From Sphingobium sp. TKS (GTDB lineage: Bacteria; Pseudomonadota; Alphaproteobacteria; Sphingomonadales; Sphingomonadaceae), in NCBI RefSeq assembly GCF_001563265.1, contig NZ_CP005083.1:2173001-2237000 (forward strand): a DNA stretch of 64,000 nt, given 5' to 3'. The number at the start of each line of letters is the position of its first letter. Position 1 is the stretch's first letter. Of this stretch, positions 9,151 to 17,112 are shown piece by piece. A program made the position numbers and the translations under genes. The notes below the pieces were generated by a model that did no database searches, was not told the DNA's origin, and saw only the letters and a list, made by a program, of their open reading frames with translations.

Positions 9151-9555
9151 GGCGGATACCCCGGTATCCGATCCGGGCGACATCGTGGTGACGTCGATGC
9201 GCCGCAGCGCGACGCTGGCGGCGGTGCCGATGGCGGTCTCGGTGGTCAACGGCGATGCCTTGCGCAATTCCGGCGTCACCGACCTGCGGGCACTCACCCA
9301 GCTGGCTCCGTCGCTGCTCGTTTCCTCGACCCAGTCGGAAGCCGCGGCGGCGCAGGCGCGAATTCGGGGTGTCGGCACGGTGGGGGACAATCCGGGCCTC
9401 GAAAGCTCGGTGTCCGTTTTCGTGGATGGCGTCTACCGGCCGCGCACCGGCATGGCGCTGACCGAGCTGGGCGCGGTCGATCGCATCGAGGTGTTGCGCG
9501 GGCCACAGGGCACGCTGTTCGGCCGCAACGCCTCGGCGGGTCTGATTCATGTCAT
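9151..9555 (+). pseudogene. 5' fragment of a TonB-dependent receptor gene carried in with the IS
   Basis: Frame reads GADTPVSDPGDIVVTSM, then the plug domain of a sphingomonad TonB-dependent receptor: VPMAVSVVNGDALRNSGVTD, ARIRGVGTVGDNPGLESSVS, VDGVYRPRTGMAL, VDRIEVLRGPQGTLFGRNAS. It breaks off after AGLIHV at the IS end. It has no signal peptide, no start of its own and no barrel. It is not part of ligD; its left edge coincides with the 5-bp target duplication. Confidence 0.9.
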
Positions 9556-11226
9556 CCTGCATTCCCCAAGTGGCGTGGCGTTTGAGGTGAAGATCGCCTG
9601 TATCCGAGCGCTAGACAAGGATTTTCTGCCGCAAGCGGCACCTGCGGTCGCGCAGACTGCTGGATCTGGACGGATCAGACCGCGAAGCCGCTGTTTCCTT
9701 GCCCAGGGGCGGCGTTTTTCAGCGCAGCGGACAGATCTGTCCAGCCGCTTTCGTTCAGTTTGAGCGTGGATCGCGATCATGCGCATAGCGGTGGCGCTCG
9801 CAATCGGCGGATAGCGGCGAGGATGGCGCGTACCATCGTGCCGGTGACAGCGACCTCGGCCAGCTGGAAGGTGATGGTGCGGGCGTGACGGACCACACGT
9901 GCCCCGATCTTGATCAGCTTCAGTTGCAGGCTGGTCAACGACCAGTCGGCCATGGCCTCGGGCAGCTCGATGCAGCGCAAGAAGGTGGCCAGGTTGTACG
10001 CCAGGGCGTGCAGTTGCAGCCGCACCTCATTGTCGCGGAACTTCCGGCACGACAGCCGCGTCCAGCGAAAGGCGTATTTGCCCTCTTTGATGTGCTGCTC
10101 GGCGGTGCCGCGCTGGTTGTAGAACCGCACCACCCAGTCCGGCTCCATCGGCAGGTTGGTGACGATGAAGCCGACACGCGGGAACAGTTCGCCCGGATGC
10201 CATTCGATCTTGGCGATCACCCGGCGTTCCTTGTCCCAGGACGCCGCCTGATACTCGAATTCCTCGAAGAACCGCTTGACCTTGGTCAGTGACGGCCGCC
10301 CGACAGGGCGCGTTAGCCGATGCGCGATCTTGTCCTTGAGGACCGCGTTTGCGGGCAGCCGGATGGCGTAGAAGAACCGCGCTTCTTCCAATCGCTCATA
10401 GATCGCCGGGATCGCGTAGGCAGCATCGGCCCGGAAGAACCTGCCACCAAGGTCGCGCTCCGCGTAGCGCGCAATGACGGGGTCGAGAACATCACGCCAG
10501 CCATCGGCGCTGTGGACGTTGCCATGGCGCAGGGCGCAGCGTTCCAGCATCCCGAACTGGTTGAACAGAAAGTTGGGGTGATAGCAGCTACAGTCGAAAT
10601 GGCCATTCCAGGCGGACCCTTCCTGGTCGCCATGGGTCGGGCTGACCGAGCTGTCCATGTCCAGAACGATGTACTTCAGCCCGTTACGGTCATGGAACCG
10701 GTCGATCCATTGCCCGTTCAGGTCGGCCAGCGCGGCACGGTTCCCGGCCAGAGCCAGCGTCTCGGTCTCGAACCGTCCCATCTGCGATGCCGAGGCCGCT
10801 TGTGCATCGACCGCTCTGCCGCCGACAACTTGGCGCATGACCGGATCGCAGGCGAGACGGTTGGCGTCGTTGACATCCTCGTATCCGGCCAGCCGCCCAA
10901 AGACTGATTGCCGGAACAGGCCGTCGAGCCGATGGACCGTGTTCTTGCCAGAGCGAGTATCGCGCAGCGCCGCTGACGCCAAATCGGACAACCCGAGCGC
11001 GTCATCAAGCTCGCGCATCACCAGAAGGCCGCCGTCGGAACTGAGCTGCGTGCCGCGAAATTCCAGCCGCACGCGAGGGTCGAAATCCACCCGATCTGCC
11101 CGTTGCAAGCCCGCACCCTCTGGGTGATCCATGAAACGCGCCCCTCGCAGCCTTCAACACCATGTTTTATATAGGAAATATAATGGTCAGGACAGCGAAA
11201 TCAGCGCCTTACTTGGGAAATGTGGG
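9556..11226 (-). mobile_element. IS1380-family insertion sequence (1671 bp)
   Basis: Terminal inverted repeats of 16 bp with three mismatches lie at 9556-9571 (CCTGCATTCCCCAAGT) and 11211-11226 (reverse complement CCCACATTTCCCAAGT). The IS encodes one transposase on the minus strand. The length fits the family (about 1.65-1.7 kb). The two immediate 5-bp flanks (GTCAT and CGAGG) do not match, so this IS did not enter here on its own. Confidence 0.85.
9777..11132 (-). CDS. IS1380-family transposase
   Basis: A 451-residue DDE transposase of the IS4-related IS1380 family. It begins with FRGTQLSSDGGLLVMRELDD, has the first acidic region in YIVLDMDSSVSPTHGDQEGS, a second at FFRADAAYAIPAIYERLEE, and the Y-x2-R-x3-E-x6-K signature near FYNQRGTAEQHIKEGKYAF. 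It ends inside the element, 200 bp short of the left terminal repeat. The frame is full length, so the element may still be active. Confidence 0.92.
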   Translation of the reverse strand: MDHPEGAGLQRADRVDFDPRVRLEFRGTQLSSDGGLLVMRELDDALGLSDLASAALRDTRSGKNTVHRLDGLFRQSVFGRLAGYEDVNDANRLACDPVMRQVVGGRAVDAQAASASQMGRFETETLALAGNRAALADLNGQWIDRFHDRNGLKYIVLDMDSSVSPTHGDQEGSAWNGHFDCSCYHPNFLFNQFGMLERCALRHGNVHSADGWRDVLDPVIARYAERDLGGRFFRADAAYAIPAIYERLEEARFFYAIRLPANAVLKDKIAHRLTRPVGRPSLTKVKRFFEEFEYQAASWDKERRVIAKIEWHPGELFPRVGFIVTNLPMEPDWVVRFYNQRGTAEQHIKEGKYAFRWTRLSCRKFRDNEVRLQLHALAYNLATFLRCIELPEAMADWSLTSLQLKLIKIGARVVRHARTITFQLAEVAVTGTMVRAILAAIRRLRAPPLCA

Positions 11227-11748
11227 CGAGGATGTCGAGAAGGCCGATAGGCTGGTGTTCGATCTCGATCCGGACGAGGGTCTGGATTTCGAGAATGTGA
11301 GAACCGCGGCCTTCCATTTCCGCGACATTCTGAAATCGATAGGCCTGGAGACCTTCCCGATGCTGACCGGCGGCAAGGGCGTCCATGTCATCGCGCCGCT
11401 CACGCCCCGCGCCGAATGGCCCGAGGTCAAGGACTTCGCACACCGGCTTGCCCAGGCGGTGGCGCAGTCGGACCCCGCGCATTTCACCGCCGCTCTGCCC
11501 AAGGCGCAGCGCAAGGGCCGCATCTTCGTCGACTATCTGAGGAACCAGCGCGGCGCGACGGCGGTGATGCCTTACAGCGCGCGGTCGCGCGAGGGCGCGC
11601 CGGTCGCGGCGCCCATCACATGGAAGGAAATGGAAACGATCGACAAGCCCTCGCATTTCCATGTCGGCGACGCGAAGGAATTGTTGAAGCGGGCAAGGTC
11701 CAGAGCGTTGTCAGCTTGGGGACGCGCCGACCAGGAACTCCCGGACCT

Positions 11749-12567
11749 GTGAAGATCGCCACATACAATGTGAACGGCGTCAATGGCCGGTTGCCAGTGC
11801 TGCTGCGATGGCTCAACCTCGCGGAGCCCGACATCGTTTGTTTGCAGGAGTTGAAGGCGCCGCAGGAGAATTTCCCAGAGCATGCGATCCGCGCCGCCGG
11901 CTATCAGGCAATCTGGCACGGCCAGAGCCGCTGGAACGGCGTCGCGCTGCTGAGCCGCGTCGGCGAAATCCACGAGACCCGGCGCGGCCTGCCTGGCGAC
12001 CCCGACGACGTGCAAAGCCGCTATATCGAAGCGGCGGTGGGCGGCGTGCTGATCGCCGGGCTCTATCTTCCGAATGGCAATCCGCGTCCTGGCTCCAAAT
12101 TCGACTTCAAGCTGCGCTGGTTCGACCGGCTGCACGAGCATCTGGGAACGCTGATCGATCTTGACGCGCCGGTGATCGTCGCGGGCGACTACAACGTGAT
12201 GCCGACCGACATCGACGTCTATGCCCCCGAGCGGTGGCGCGAAGACGCGCTGTTCGCGCCAGAGGTTAGGGCGGCCTGGCAGCGGCTCCTCGACCAGGGC
12301 TGGACCGACGCCATCCGGCATCTCCATCCCCGCGACACGATCTACACCTTCTGGAAATATTGGCGCGGCGCGTTCGAGCGGAACGCGGGCCTGCGCATCG
12401 ACCATTTTCTGCTCAACCCGGCAGCCGCTGCCAGGCTTGTCGCAGCGGAGGTCGACACGCGGGCGCGAGGCTGGGAGAAGACCAGCGACCATGCGCCGGT
12501 GTGGATCGAGCTTGGCGAGGCGAAACAAAAGCGCCGACGAAAGATCGCAGCGCAGGAGCACTTATGA
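11749..12567 (+). CDS. xth: Exodeoxyribonuclease III
   Basis: A 272-residue AP endonuclease and 3'-5' exonuclease of the exonuclease/endonuclease/phosphatase fold. Motifs in order: KIATYNVNGVNGRL with the metal-site Asn, VCLQELKAP with the catalytic Glu, LYLPNGNP, AGDYNVMPTDIDV with Asp/Asn, and the terminal SDHAPVWIEL His. It acts on abasic sites in base-excision repair. The GTG start overlaps the ligD stop (GTGA), so it was translationally coupled to ligD. It remains intact, but its promoter may have been separated from it by the insertion in ligD. Confidence 0.93.
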   Translation: MKIATYNVNGVNGRLPVLLRWLNLAEPDIVCLQELKAPQENFPEHAIRAAGYQAIWHGQSRWNGVALLSRVGEIHETRRGLPGDPDDVQSRYIEAAVGGVLIAGLYLPNGNPRPGSKFDFKLRWFDRLHEHLGTLIDLDAPVIVAGDYNVMPTDIDVYAPERWREDALFAPEVRAAWQRLLDQGWTDAIRHLHPRDTIYTFWKYWRGAFERNAGLRIDHFLLNPAAAARLVAAEVDTRARGWEKTSDHAPVWIELGEAKQKRRRKIAAQEHL

Positions 12568-13088
12568 TGGAGACCGAGCAGTTCCTCCTCCATGAGAATG
12601 GCTGGGTGCCGAACAATGATCGGCTGCCGGTTCTCGTTTATCGTGGCGTGGTCCATACCGAGGGTGACAAAGCGGCGCAGCAATTCGAAAAGATGTTCGC
12701 CGATCATGGTTGGCCGCCACAGTGGCGCGACACCGTCTATGACTACCATCATTACCATTCGACCGCGCATGAGGCGCTCGGCATCGCCGCAGGCTCGGGG
12801 ACGCTGATGCTCGGCGGCCCCGGGGGCCGCAAGATTGCCGTCAGCGCCGGCGATGCGCTCGTTCTGCCCGTCGGCACCGGGCATCGCCGCCTCGATGTCA
12901 GTGACGACTTTCTCGTGGTCGGGGCCTATCCGCAAGGTCAGGGGTGGGACATCCGCCGAGATGCGCCGTCGGCCGAGACGCGCCGCCATATGCACGCCCT
13001 CGCAATCCCGAACCACGATCCCGTTGCCGGCGCGTCGGGCGTCCTTACCGAGCATTGGCACGAACAGGAGCGGGCCGGTGACAACTGA
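12564..13088 (+). CDS. Cupin-type protein (YjlB-like)
   Basis: A 174-residue small beta-barrel protein. The cupin motif is visible as YHHYHSTAHEALGIAAG (His cluster and Glu for a metal) and the second motif as GDALVLPVGTGHRRLD. The N-terminal NNDRLPVLVYRGVV matches YjlB-like cupins of unknown substrate. The ATG overlaps the xth stop (ATGA) and CAGGAG lies before it, so it belongs to the ligD-xth transcription unit. The function is unknown. Confidence 0.8.
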   Translation: MMETEQFLLHENGWVPNNDRLPVLVYRGVVHTEGDKAAQQFEKMFADHGWPPQWRDTVYDYHHYHSTAHEALGIAAGSGTLMLGGPGGRKIAVSAGDALVLPVGTGHRRLDVSDDFLVVGAYPQGQGWDIRRDAPSAETRRHMHALAIPNHDPVAGASGVLTEHWHEQERAGDN

Positions 13089-13548
13089 CGATATCTGCGA
13101 AGATGCCCTCCCGCTGACCGGCCGCTGTGCCTGCGGCGCGATCCATTATGATTTGCTGTCGCCCCCATTCGATGCCGGATACTGCCACTGTCGCATCTGT
13201 CAGCTGATGAGCGGGGCGCCGGTCATGGCGTTCGCGACCGTCCCGCTGGCAGACTATCACGTCACCAGCGGCGAGCCTTTTGTCCGCCTGTCCTCGGAGT
13301 TTGGCGAACGCGGATTCTGCGGCGCCTGCGGGACGCCGCTCACCATGCGGGTCACCCACCAGCCGGATACGATCGATTTCACGATCGCGACGCTCGAGTG
13401 GCCGGAGGCGGTCGCGCCGGGATTCCATATCTGGGTACAAAGTCGCATCGCCTGGTTCGGGACAAGCGATAGCCTGCCACGACATGCCCGTTTCCGGGCC
13501 GATACGGTCGGTCTCACTGACGAGGTAGCCCGAGGCGCATGCGCCTGA
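13078..13548 (+). CDS. GFA/CENP-V family zinc-binding protein
   Basis: A 156-residue protein of the glutathione-dependent formaldehyde-activating enzyme family. The zinc-binding cysteines are visible: GRCACGAIHYD, YCHCRICQLMSG and FCGACGTPL. Members bind glutathione adducts; specific substrates are mostly unknown. The GTG start at 13078 is seven bases after AGGAG and overlaps the cupin gene by 11 bases, which makes xth, cupin and GFA one operon. Confidence 0.85.
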   Translation: MTTDDICEDALPLTGRCACGAIHYDLLSPPFDAGYCHCRICQLMSGAPVMAFATVPLADYHVTSGEPFVRLSSEFGERGFCGACGTPLTMRVTHQPDTIDFTIATLEWPEAVAPGFHIWVQSRIAWFGTSDSLPRHARFRADTVGLTDEVARGACA

Positions 13549-13605
13549 GCTTTGTGAACGAGGCTATGGCGACAGGGAATCGATCGAGTCACGCCTGCGG
13601 TGGGT

Positions 13606-13902
13606 TCACTTGCCGCCAGCGTTCCTCCGCCGCGTCTCCCACCCCTTGCGGGCGGCCGCCGAGCGCTGTTCGGCCGAGCCGGACTTGTGAGCGCGTCCGC
13701 CGCGCGATGATGAGACGTGCGTGTCCTTCTTGCCGCGACCCGATCCCGACTTGTTGCCGCCGCCGGATTCCTTGTTGACCGTCGCCCAGGCGCGGCTCTC
13801 CGCTTCCTTCTTGGGCGTGCCGCGCTTTTCATATCCTTCCTCGATATGCTCGGCCTTGCGCTTTTGCTTGTCGGTGTAGCTGCTCTTGTCGCCCTGGGGC
13901 AT
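13606..13902 (-). CDS. Lys/Arg-rich hydrophilic protein, 'plasmid stabilisation' type
   Basis: A 98-residue, very basic, low-complexity protein. It starts MPQGDKSSYTDKQKRKAEHI and contains ESRAWATVNKESGGGNKSGS and a C-terminal SAAARKGWETRRRNAGG with the KGW/KGG pattern. Similar proteins are common in sphingomonads and rhizobia under the name plasmid stabilisation protein; no toxin or antitoxin fold is evident. AAGGAGT lies before the ATG. The composition suggests a nucleic-acid-binding stress protein, which is inference only. Confidence 0.65.
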   Translation of the reverse strand: MPQGDKSSYTDKQKRKAEHIEEGYEKRGTPKKEAESRAWATVNKESGGGNKSGSGRGKKDTHVSSSRGGRAHKSGSAEQRSAAARKGWETRRRNAGGK

Positions 13903-14068
13903 TGTTCGACTCCTTCATTGCCCCGTCTTCGAGAACCCTTGACGCGCGCTCTGGTTTCCATCGGCTCGCTGCGGCGCGCCGAGCCGCTGCTACGGCTCAT
14001 CCCTCAGGCGGGATCGCAATCGCCGTGCCGGTGTTGTGAACGCTAATCGAGATAGCAGGAGAATCAGG

Positions 14069-14302
14069 ATGCCCGGTAAGAACTTGGCAGGCAGCGGACG
14101 CGACGATGGCGACCTCAATGCTGAACCCAGCACGCCATCCCAGTCGGGCAGCAGCGGCGGTACGCTGGCAATCGATATCGGCAGCGAGGATGAGGAAAAG
14201 ACGGCGCTGGGCGGCGATCCCGAACCGACGCGCGTCACCAAGCAGGACAAGGTTCAGTCACGCATTCCGACGCGTTCGGACCACGAGAGCGCGGTCGGCT
14301 AA
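14069..14302 (+). CDS. Small acidic hydrophilic protein, unknown
   Basis: A 77-residue protein without hydrophobic segments, rich in Ser, Gly, Asp and Glu (GSSGGTLAIDIGSEDEEKTA), probably disordered. It ends RIPTRSDHESAVG. AGGAG stands eight bases before the ATG. It sits among small stress-type genes. No family is recognised. Confidence 0.5.
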   Translation: MPGKNLAGSGRDDGDLNAEPSTPSQSGSSGGTLAIDIGSEDEEKTALGGDPEPTRVTKQDKVQSRIPTRSDHESAVG

Positions 14303-14385
14303 GCGTCGGGAGCGGATCGGCGGATGCCTTATCGCGTCTTGGCTAGCGGCGATGTGGTCGGTTGGCTTTGCCGCCGATCGCCGCC

Positions 14386-14598
14386 CTAGCGGCCGAGTTT
14401 TGCCTTGAGGTCATCAACAGCTTGGATGCGTCCGCTTTGCTCAGATCGCGGGACGGTGGCTCGACCTGTGCCTCTTCGCACAACGTCGGCCTGCGGGCCG
14501 GTCATGCGACCGTTGCCAGACACCCAATCCTCGGGATCCTTTTCGGTGTACGAGCCCGGGTGCTCGTCGAACTTGGGATCGTGGAGATGCTCCTGCAT
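14386..14598 (-). pseudogene. DUF3072-type gene with two frame changes
   Basis: The frame from ATG 14598 reads MQEHLHDPKFDEHP then DPEDWVSGNGRMTGPQA, the DUF3072 N-terminus. After that the matching sequence jumps to another frame (TLCEEAQVEPP, SRDLSKADASKL) and then returns (VDDLKAKLGR). So an internal loss of about 11 bases at 14491 and a 1-base loss near 14427 almost cancel. The translated 70-residue product keeps both ends but has a scrambled middle of about 25 residues. DUF3072 proteins have no known function. Sequencing error cannot be excluded. Confidence 0.65.
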
Positions 14599-14671
14599 TT
14601 GGGTGCCTCGCGTTCGCTATCCCGGTAATCGGGTCGCTGATTCATGACGGCTAGTGGGGCGCGAGTGGGCG

Positions 14672-15412
14672 CTACTGCATCACTAATCCGCCGTCGACCG
14701 CATACTGGCTTCCGGTGACATAAGAGGCATCGTCAGACAGAAGGAAAAGGGCCACCGCTGCCGCCTCAGCAGCGGTTCCAGCGCGTCCAAGCGGCACCTG
14801 CCCGATGACGAATTGTTCAAAGCCCCGCTTGGCTTCTTCCGGCAGGAAATGGCGGAAATTTGTCTCGATTGGCCCAGGCACCAAAACATTGACGCGGATT
14901 CCGCGCGGCGCGAGCGCCGTGGCCCACGATCGCGCCATCGCAACGATGGCGCCCTTGGTGGCGGCATAGAGGCTGGTTGAAGCCGCTCCTTCGTAGGTGG
15001 ATGAGGAAGACGTGACCACGACCGAACCGCCGGCGCTGAGAAGGGACGACAGGCTTGCGAGCTGGAGCATCGGCCCTCGGACGTTCGCCGCCATCATCCG
15101 GTCAAACGCGCTAGCCTCCATCTCTTCAGGCGCACCGAGGGCGGCATAGCCAGCGTTCAGCCACAGACCATCCAGTCCACCGTCTGATCGTACCGCATCC
15201 GCCAACGCGTCCGGCGAAGCGGGATCAGCCGCGTCGTTGAAGAGAACCTGTCCGCTCTCGCCCAAGCATCTGCGAGTTCCGCTGATTCGCGATGCGTCCA
15301 GGCCGGTGACTATGACTGCGCCGCCCTCGGCGACGATGCGCTTGGCGCCAGCGAGCCCCATACCACTGGTGCCGCCGGTAATCAGGATGCGCTTGTTCGT
15401 GAACCTGGCCAT
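14672..15412 (-). CDS. SDR-family oxidoreductase
   Basis: A 246-residue classical short-chain dehydrogenase. TGGTSGMG (residues 12-19) binds the cofactor, NAG is at 86-88, and the catalytic Ser (in VVTSSSS), Tyr149 and Lys153 (YAATK) are present. The family C-terminus SYVTGSQYAVDGG is complete. Asp39 after the second strand (VTGLDA) is ambiguous for NAD versus NADP. The substrate is unknown. It stands alone on the minus strand. Confidence 0.88.
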   Translation of the reverse strand: MARFTNKRILITGGTSGMGLAGAKRIVAEGGAVIVTGLDASRISGTRRCLGESGQVLFNDAADPASPDALADAVRSDGGLDGLWLNAGYAALGAPEEMEASAFDRMMAANVRGPMLQLASLSSLLSAGGSVVVTSSSSTYEGAASTSLYAATKGAIVAMARSWATALAPRGIRVNVLVPGPIETNFRHFLPEEAKRGFEQFVIGQVPLGRAGTAAEAAAVALFLLSDDASYVTGSQYAVDGGLVMQ

Positions 15413-15616
15413 AGGCGACGACTAGCACCCGGGAGCAGCGCGCGCACCCTGCGGGAAGATCAATCGGAATGTTCGACACCGTAGCCCCAGGCTGACCTCG
15501 CGTCGTGAGCATTCCGCCGGCACGCGTCGGGATATGAAAATTCAATCTGGGCACTACTAGATCGACATGCCCATTCCCGAACTGCGCGATGCAGGAGTGT
15601 CAAAAAGCAGCGCCGC

Positions 15617-16138
15617 TCATAGCGCCAGCGCGGCCTGACGCGGGCCGTCCATTATCTCTTTGATGAGGAAGGTTCGTGCAGGCGGTGCCTCGAGAAGATC
15701 AATTTCGGGCATCTGATGGTCGAGCCATTGCATCACCTGGCGTCGGTGGATGATCGCGCCATGCCGCTCCTGGTAGCGGGCAATCTCGGGATTCGCAGGC
15801 ACCGTGACGATTCGGTAGCAGAGCGGCCATTCGCCCATCGCAGGCTCCCAGATGCCGGCGAGATAGAAGAAGTTGCCGCCGTCGAGAGTAACGCGATACC
15901 GCTTGTCGCCGACCGTCATCTGGAATTCCGAGGCCGGAATCAGGCAGCGTTGGCTTGGAAATGTGCGGCCTTCGGAACGCACGAAGCGGAATGGCGTGCC
16001 GTCGCTGAACCGGGGATTGGAACCCCAGGTCGCCTCAAGCATCTCGATTTCTTGCATCGTCTCGGGATTGCGCCGGATGATGGCACGGCGTGCCCCAAGT
16101 GGAGCATCCGAATCGAAAGGGAGGGGCTTTGAGTCCAT
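15617..16138 (-). CDS. SRAP-family (YedK-like) protein lacking the catalytic Cys2
   Basis: A 173-residue protein of the SOS-response-associated peptidase family. Active SRAP proteins cross-link to abasic sites in single-stranded DNA through Cys2. This one begins MDSKPLPFDSDAP with no cysteine at position 2, and the usual N-terminal segment is missing. It keeps the substrate-site parts: TFPSQRCLIPASEF (Glu71) and RHGAIIHRRQVMQWLD (His126). It may bind DNA without forming the thiazolidine link. It is divergent from an intact SRAP gene, and both share one LexA box. Whether it is enzymatically active is unknown. Confidence 0.8.
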   Translation of the reverse strand: MDSKPLPFDSDAPLGARRAIIRRNPETMQEIEMLEATWGSNPRFSDGTPFRFVRSEGRTFPSQRCLIPASEFQMTVGDKRYRVTLDGGNFFYLAGIWEPAMGEWPLCYRIVTVPANPEIARYQERHGAIIHRRQVMQWLDHQMPEIDLLEAPPARTFLIKEIMDGPRQAALAL

Positions 16139-16143
16139 GGCCG

Positions 16144-16158
16144 GAACATACAGGGAAC
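16144..16158. promoter_or_regulatory. LexA box (SOS) between two divergent SRAP genes
   Basis: GAACATACAGGGAAC is a perfect GAAC-N7-GAAC site, the alphaproteobacterial LexA operator (GTTC-N7-GTTC on the other strand). It lies 6 bases from one start and 40 from the other, so LexA would repress both genes. Confidence 0.8.
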
Positions 16159-16197
16159 GATGGCTAACGGCAAGCAGCGGCTGCGACAGGAGGGCGA

Positions 16198-16818
16198 ATG
16201 TGTAACGATTACCGGCTGGAGGTCGACATCGCTTCGATCGTCGAGGATTTCGACAACCTCAAGATCAAGATCAGCACGCCCGAGGGCACGCCGAACGTTG
16301 CGGCCCGCGAGGACATCAGGATCAGCGATACCGCCCCGATCGTGCGGAGTGTCGAAGGAACACGCGGCGCGGGAGAACTGGTCAACCGGCGCTGGAGCTG
16401 GCCGGGCCCGAACGGCAAGCCGGTGTATAATTTTCGGTCGGAGGGCCGGGACTTCACTTCGCATCGCTGCCTGATCCTGGCGGACGGATTCTACGAGCAT
16501 ACGAGGCCCGAGCAGCCCGGCCAGAAGCGCAAGACAAAGTGGCTGTTCACGCTGCGCGATCATCCCTGGTTTTGCATCGCCGGCATCTGGCGGGAGCATA
16601 CCGAGATCGGCGAAGCCTTCACCATGCTGACGACCGAGCCGGGGGAGGATGTCGCTCCCTACCACAGTCGCCAGGTCATACCGCTCCCCCGCGATCAGTG
16701 GTCCGGCTGGCTCGATCCGGATGTTCCGGCGCACGACGTGCTTCGCGCATTGCCCAAGGGTAGCCTGCTCGTGACGCGAGTCTATCCGCCCGCTCCGGCA
16801 CAGGCGGCGATGCTCTGA
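16198..16818 (+). CDS. SRAP-family abasic-site shielding protein (YedK/HMCES)
   Basis: A 206-residue SOS-response-associated protein. It starts MCNDYRL, so Cys2 is exposed once the initiator Met is removed; this is the residue that links to abasic sites. The catalytic Glu100 lies in HRCLILADGFYEHT and His156 in YHSRQVIPL. RWSWPGPNGKPVYNFRSEGR is the usual DNA-binding strand region. The protein shields abasic sites in single-stranded DNA at stalled forks. It faces a Cys-less paralogue across a shared LexA box. Confidence 0.92.
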   Translation: MCNDYRLEVDIASIVEDFDNLKIKISTPEGTPNVAAREDIRISDTAPIVRSVEGTRGAGELVNRRWSWPGPNGKPVYNFRSEGRDFTSHRCLILADGFYEHTRPEQPGQKRKTKWLFTLRDHPWFCIAGIWREHTEIGEAFTMLTTEPGEDVAPYHSRQVIPLPRDQWSGWLDPDVPAHDVLRALPKGSLLVTRVYPPAPAQAAML

Positions 16819-16820
16819 CC

Positions 16821-17110
16821 ATGGCCGGCAAGCCTTCGCTCACTGTGCCGAGGCGAACGCGGGACGTGCTGCTAGAGGCCGGCCCGGCGCTGCCTGGCGG
16901 CGTTACCGAGCTATTCGCGCATCCGGTTCACGATGGCGAGGAACTACGCGGCTACGATCATCGGCACGCGGACATACGGGTCCATGATGCTGTGGCATTG
17001 CTGGACCCGGATATGGCGGGGTTGCTGGACAGGTGCGGCGTTAGACGCATCAGCTTCCGAGAGATTCGGGAGTGCAGCGAGCCGCCAAGACTACGGCAGG
17101 AAGGGATAAC
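16821..17110 (+). pseudogene. C-terminal fragment, possibly of a ChbG/HpnK (YdjC)-type deacetylase
   Basis: The reading from ATG 16821 contains LPGGVTELFAHPVHDGEELR then GYDHRHADIRVHDAVALLDP and LLDRCGVRRISFREIRE. This resembles the last third of ChbG/HpnK-type carbohydrate deacetylases (GVTE-x2-HP, HAD-x-R-x2-D). The N-terminal two thirds with the metal site are absent, so no activity is expected. The frame stays open past 17110 only by running across the start of the next gene. Confidence 0.45.
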
Positions 17111-17112
17111 CC

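Larger units (their letters stand above)
9151..11226. mobile_element. IS1380-family transposition unit: IS plus 405 bp of neighbouring DNA, inserted in ligD
   Basis: The unit is bounded by the direct repeat CGAGG at 9146-9150 and 11227-11231, which is the insertion scar in ligD. Its right edge is the genuine right end of the IS. Its left edge lies 405 bp beyond the true left IS end, inside a TonB-receptor fragment. The 12 bases at the left edge (GGCGGATACCCC) agree with the IS terminal repeat at 8 of 12 places, so they plausibly served as a surrogate end. ISEcp1, also of the IS1380 family, is known to move adjacent genes this way. Confidence 0.75.
7746..11752 (+). pseudogene. ligD: ATP-dependent DNA ligase D gene, broken by an IS1380-family transposition unit
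   Basis: LigD joins double-strand breaks with Ku in bacterial NHEJ. The first part (7746-9149) encodes the ligase domain, with the adenylated lysine in EMKYDGYR (Lys65), nucleotidyl-transferase motifs DGEAVVLD and EGVVSKL and an OB fold, and then the start of the AEP primase-polymerase domain (ISNRERVIYPESNITKGQLA to MGTIEFHGWGARIE). The second part (11231-11752) resumes at DVEKADRLVFDLDPDEGL and runs to the normal end. The catalytic DxD of the polymerase is in this detached half. Removing 9151-11226 and one copy of CGAGG restores the frame exactly. No 3'-phosphoesterase domain is seen at the N-terminus. The start is TTG 7746 (after AAGGGGA) or ATG 7773. The ligase half could still be translated alone, ending in about 14 foreign codons. 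Confidence 0.92.
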
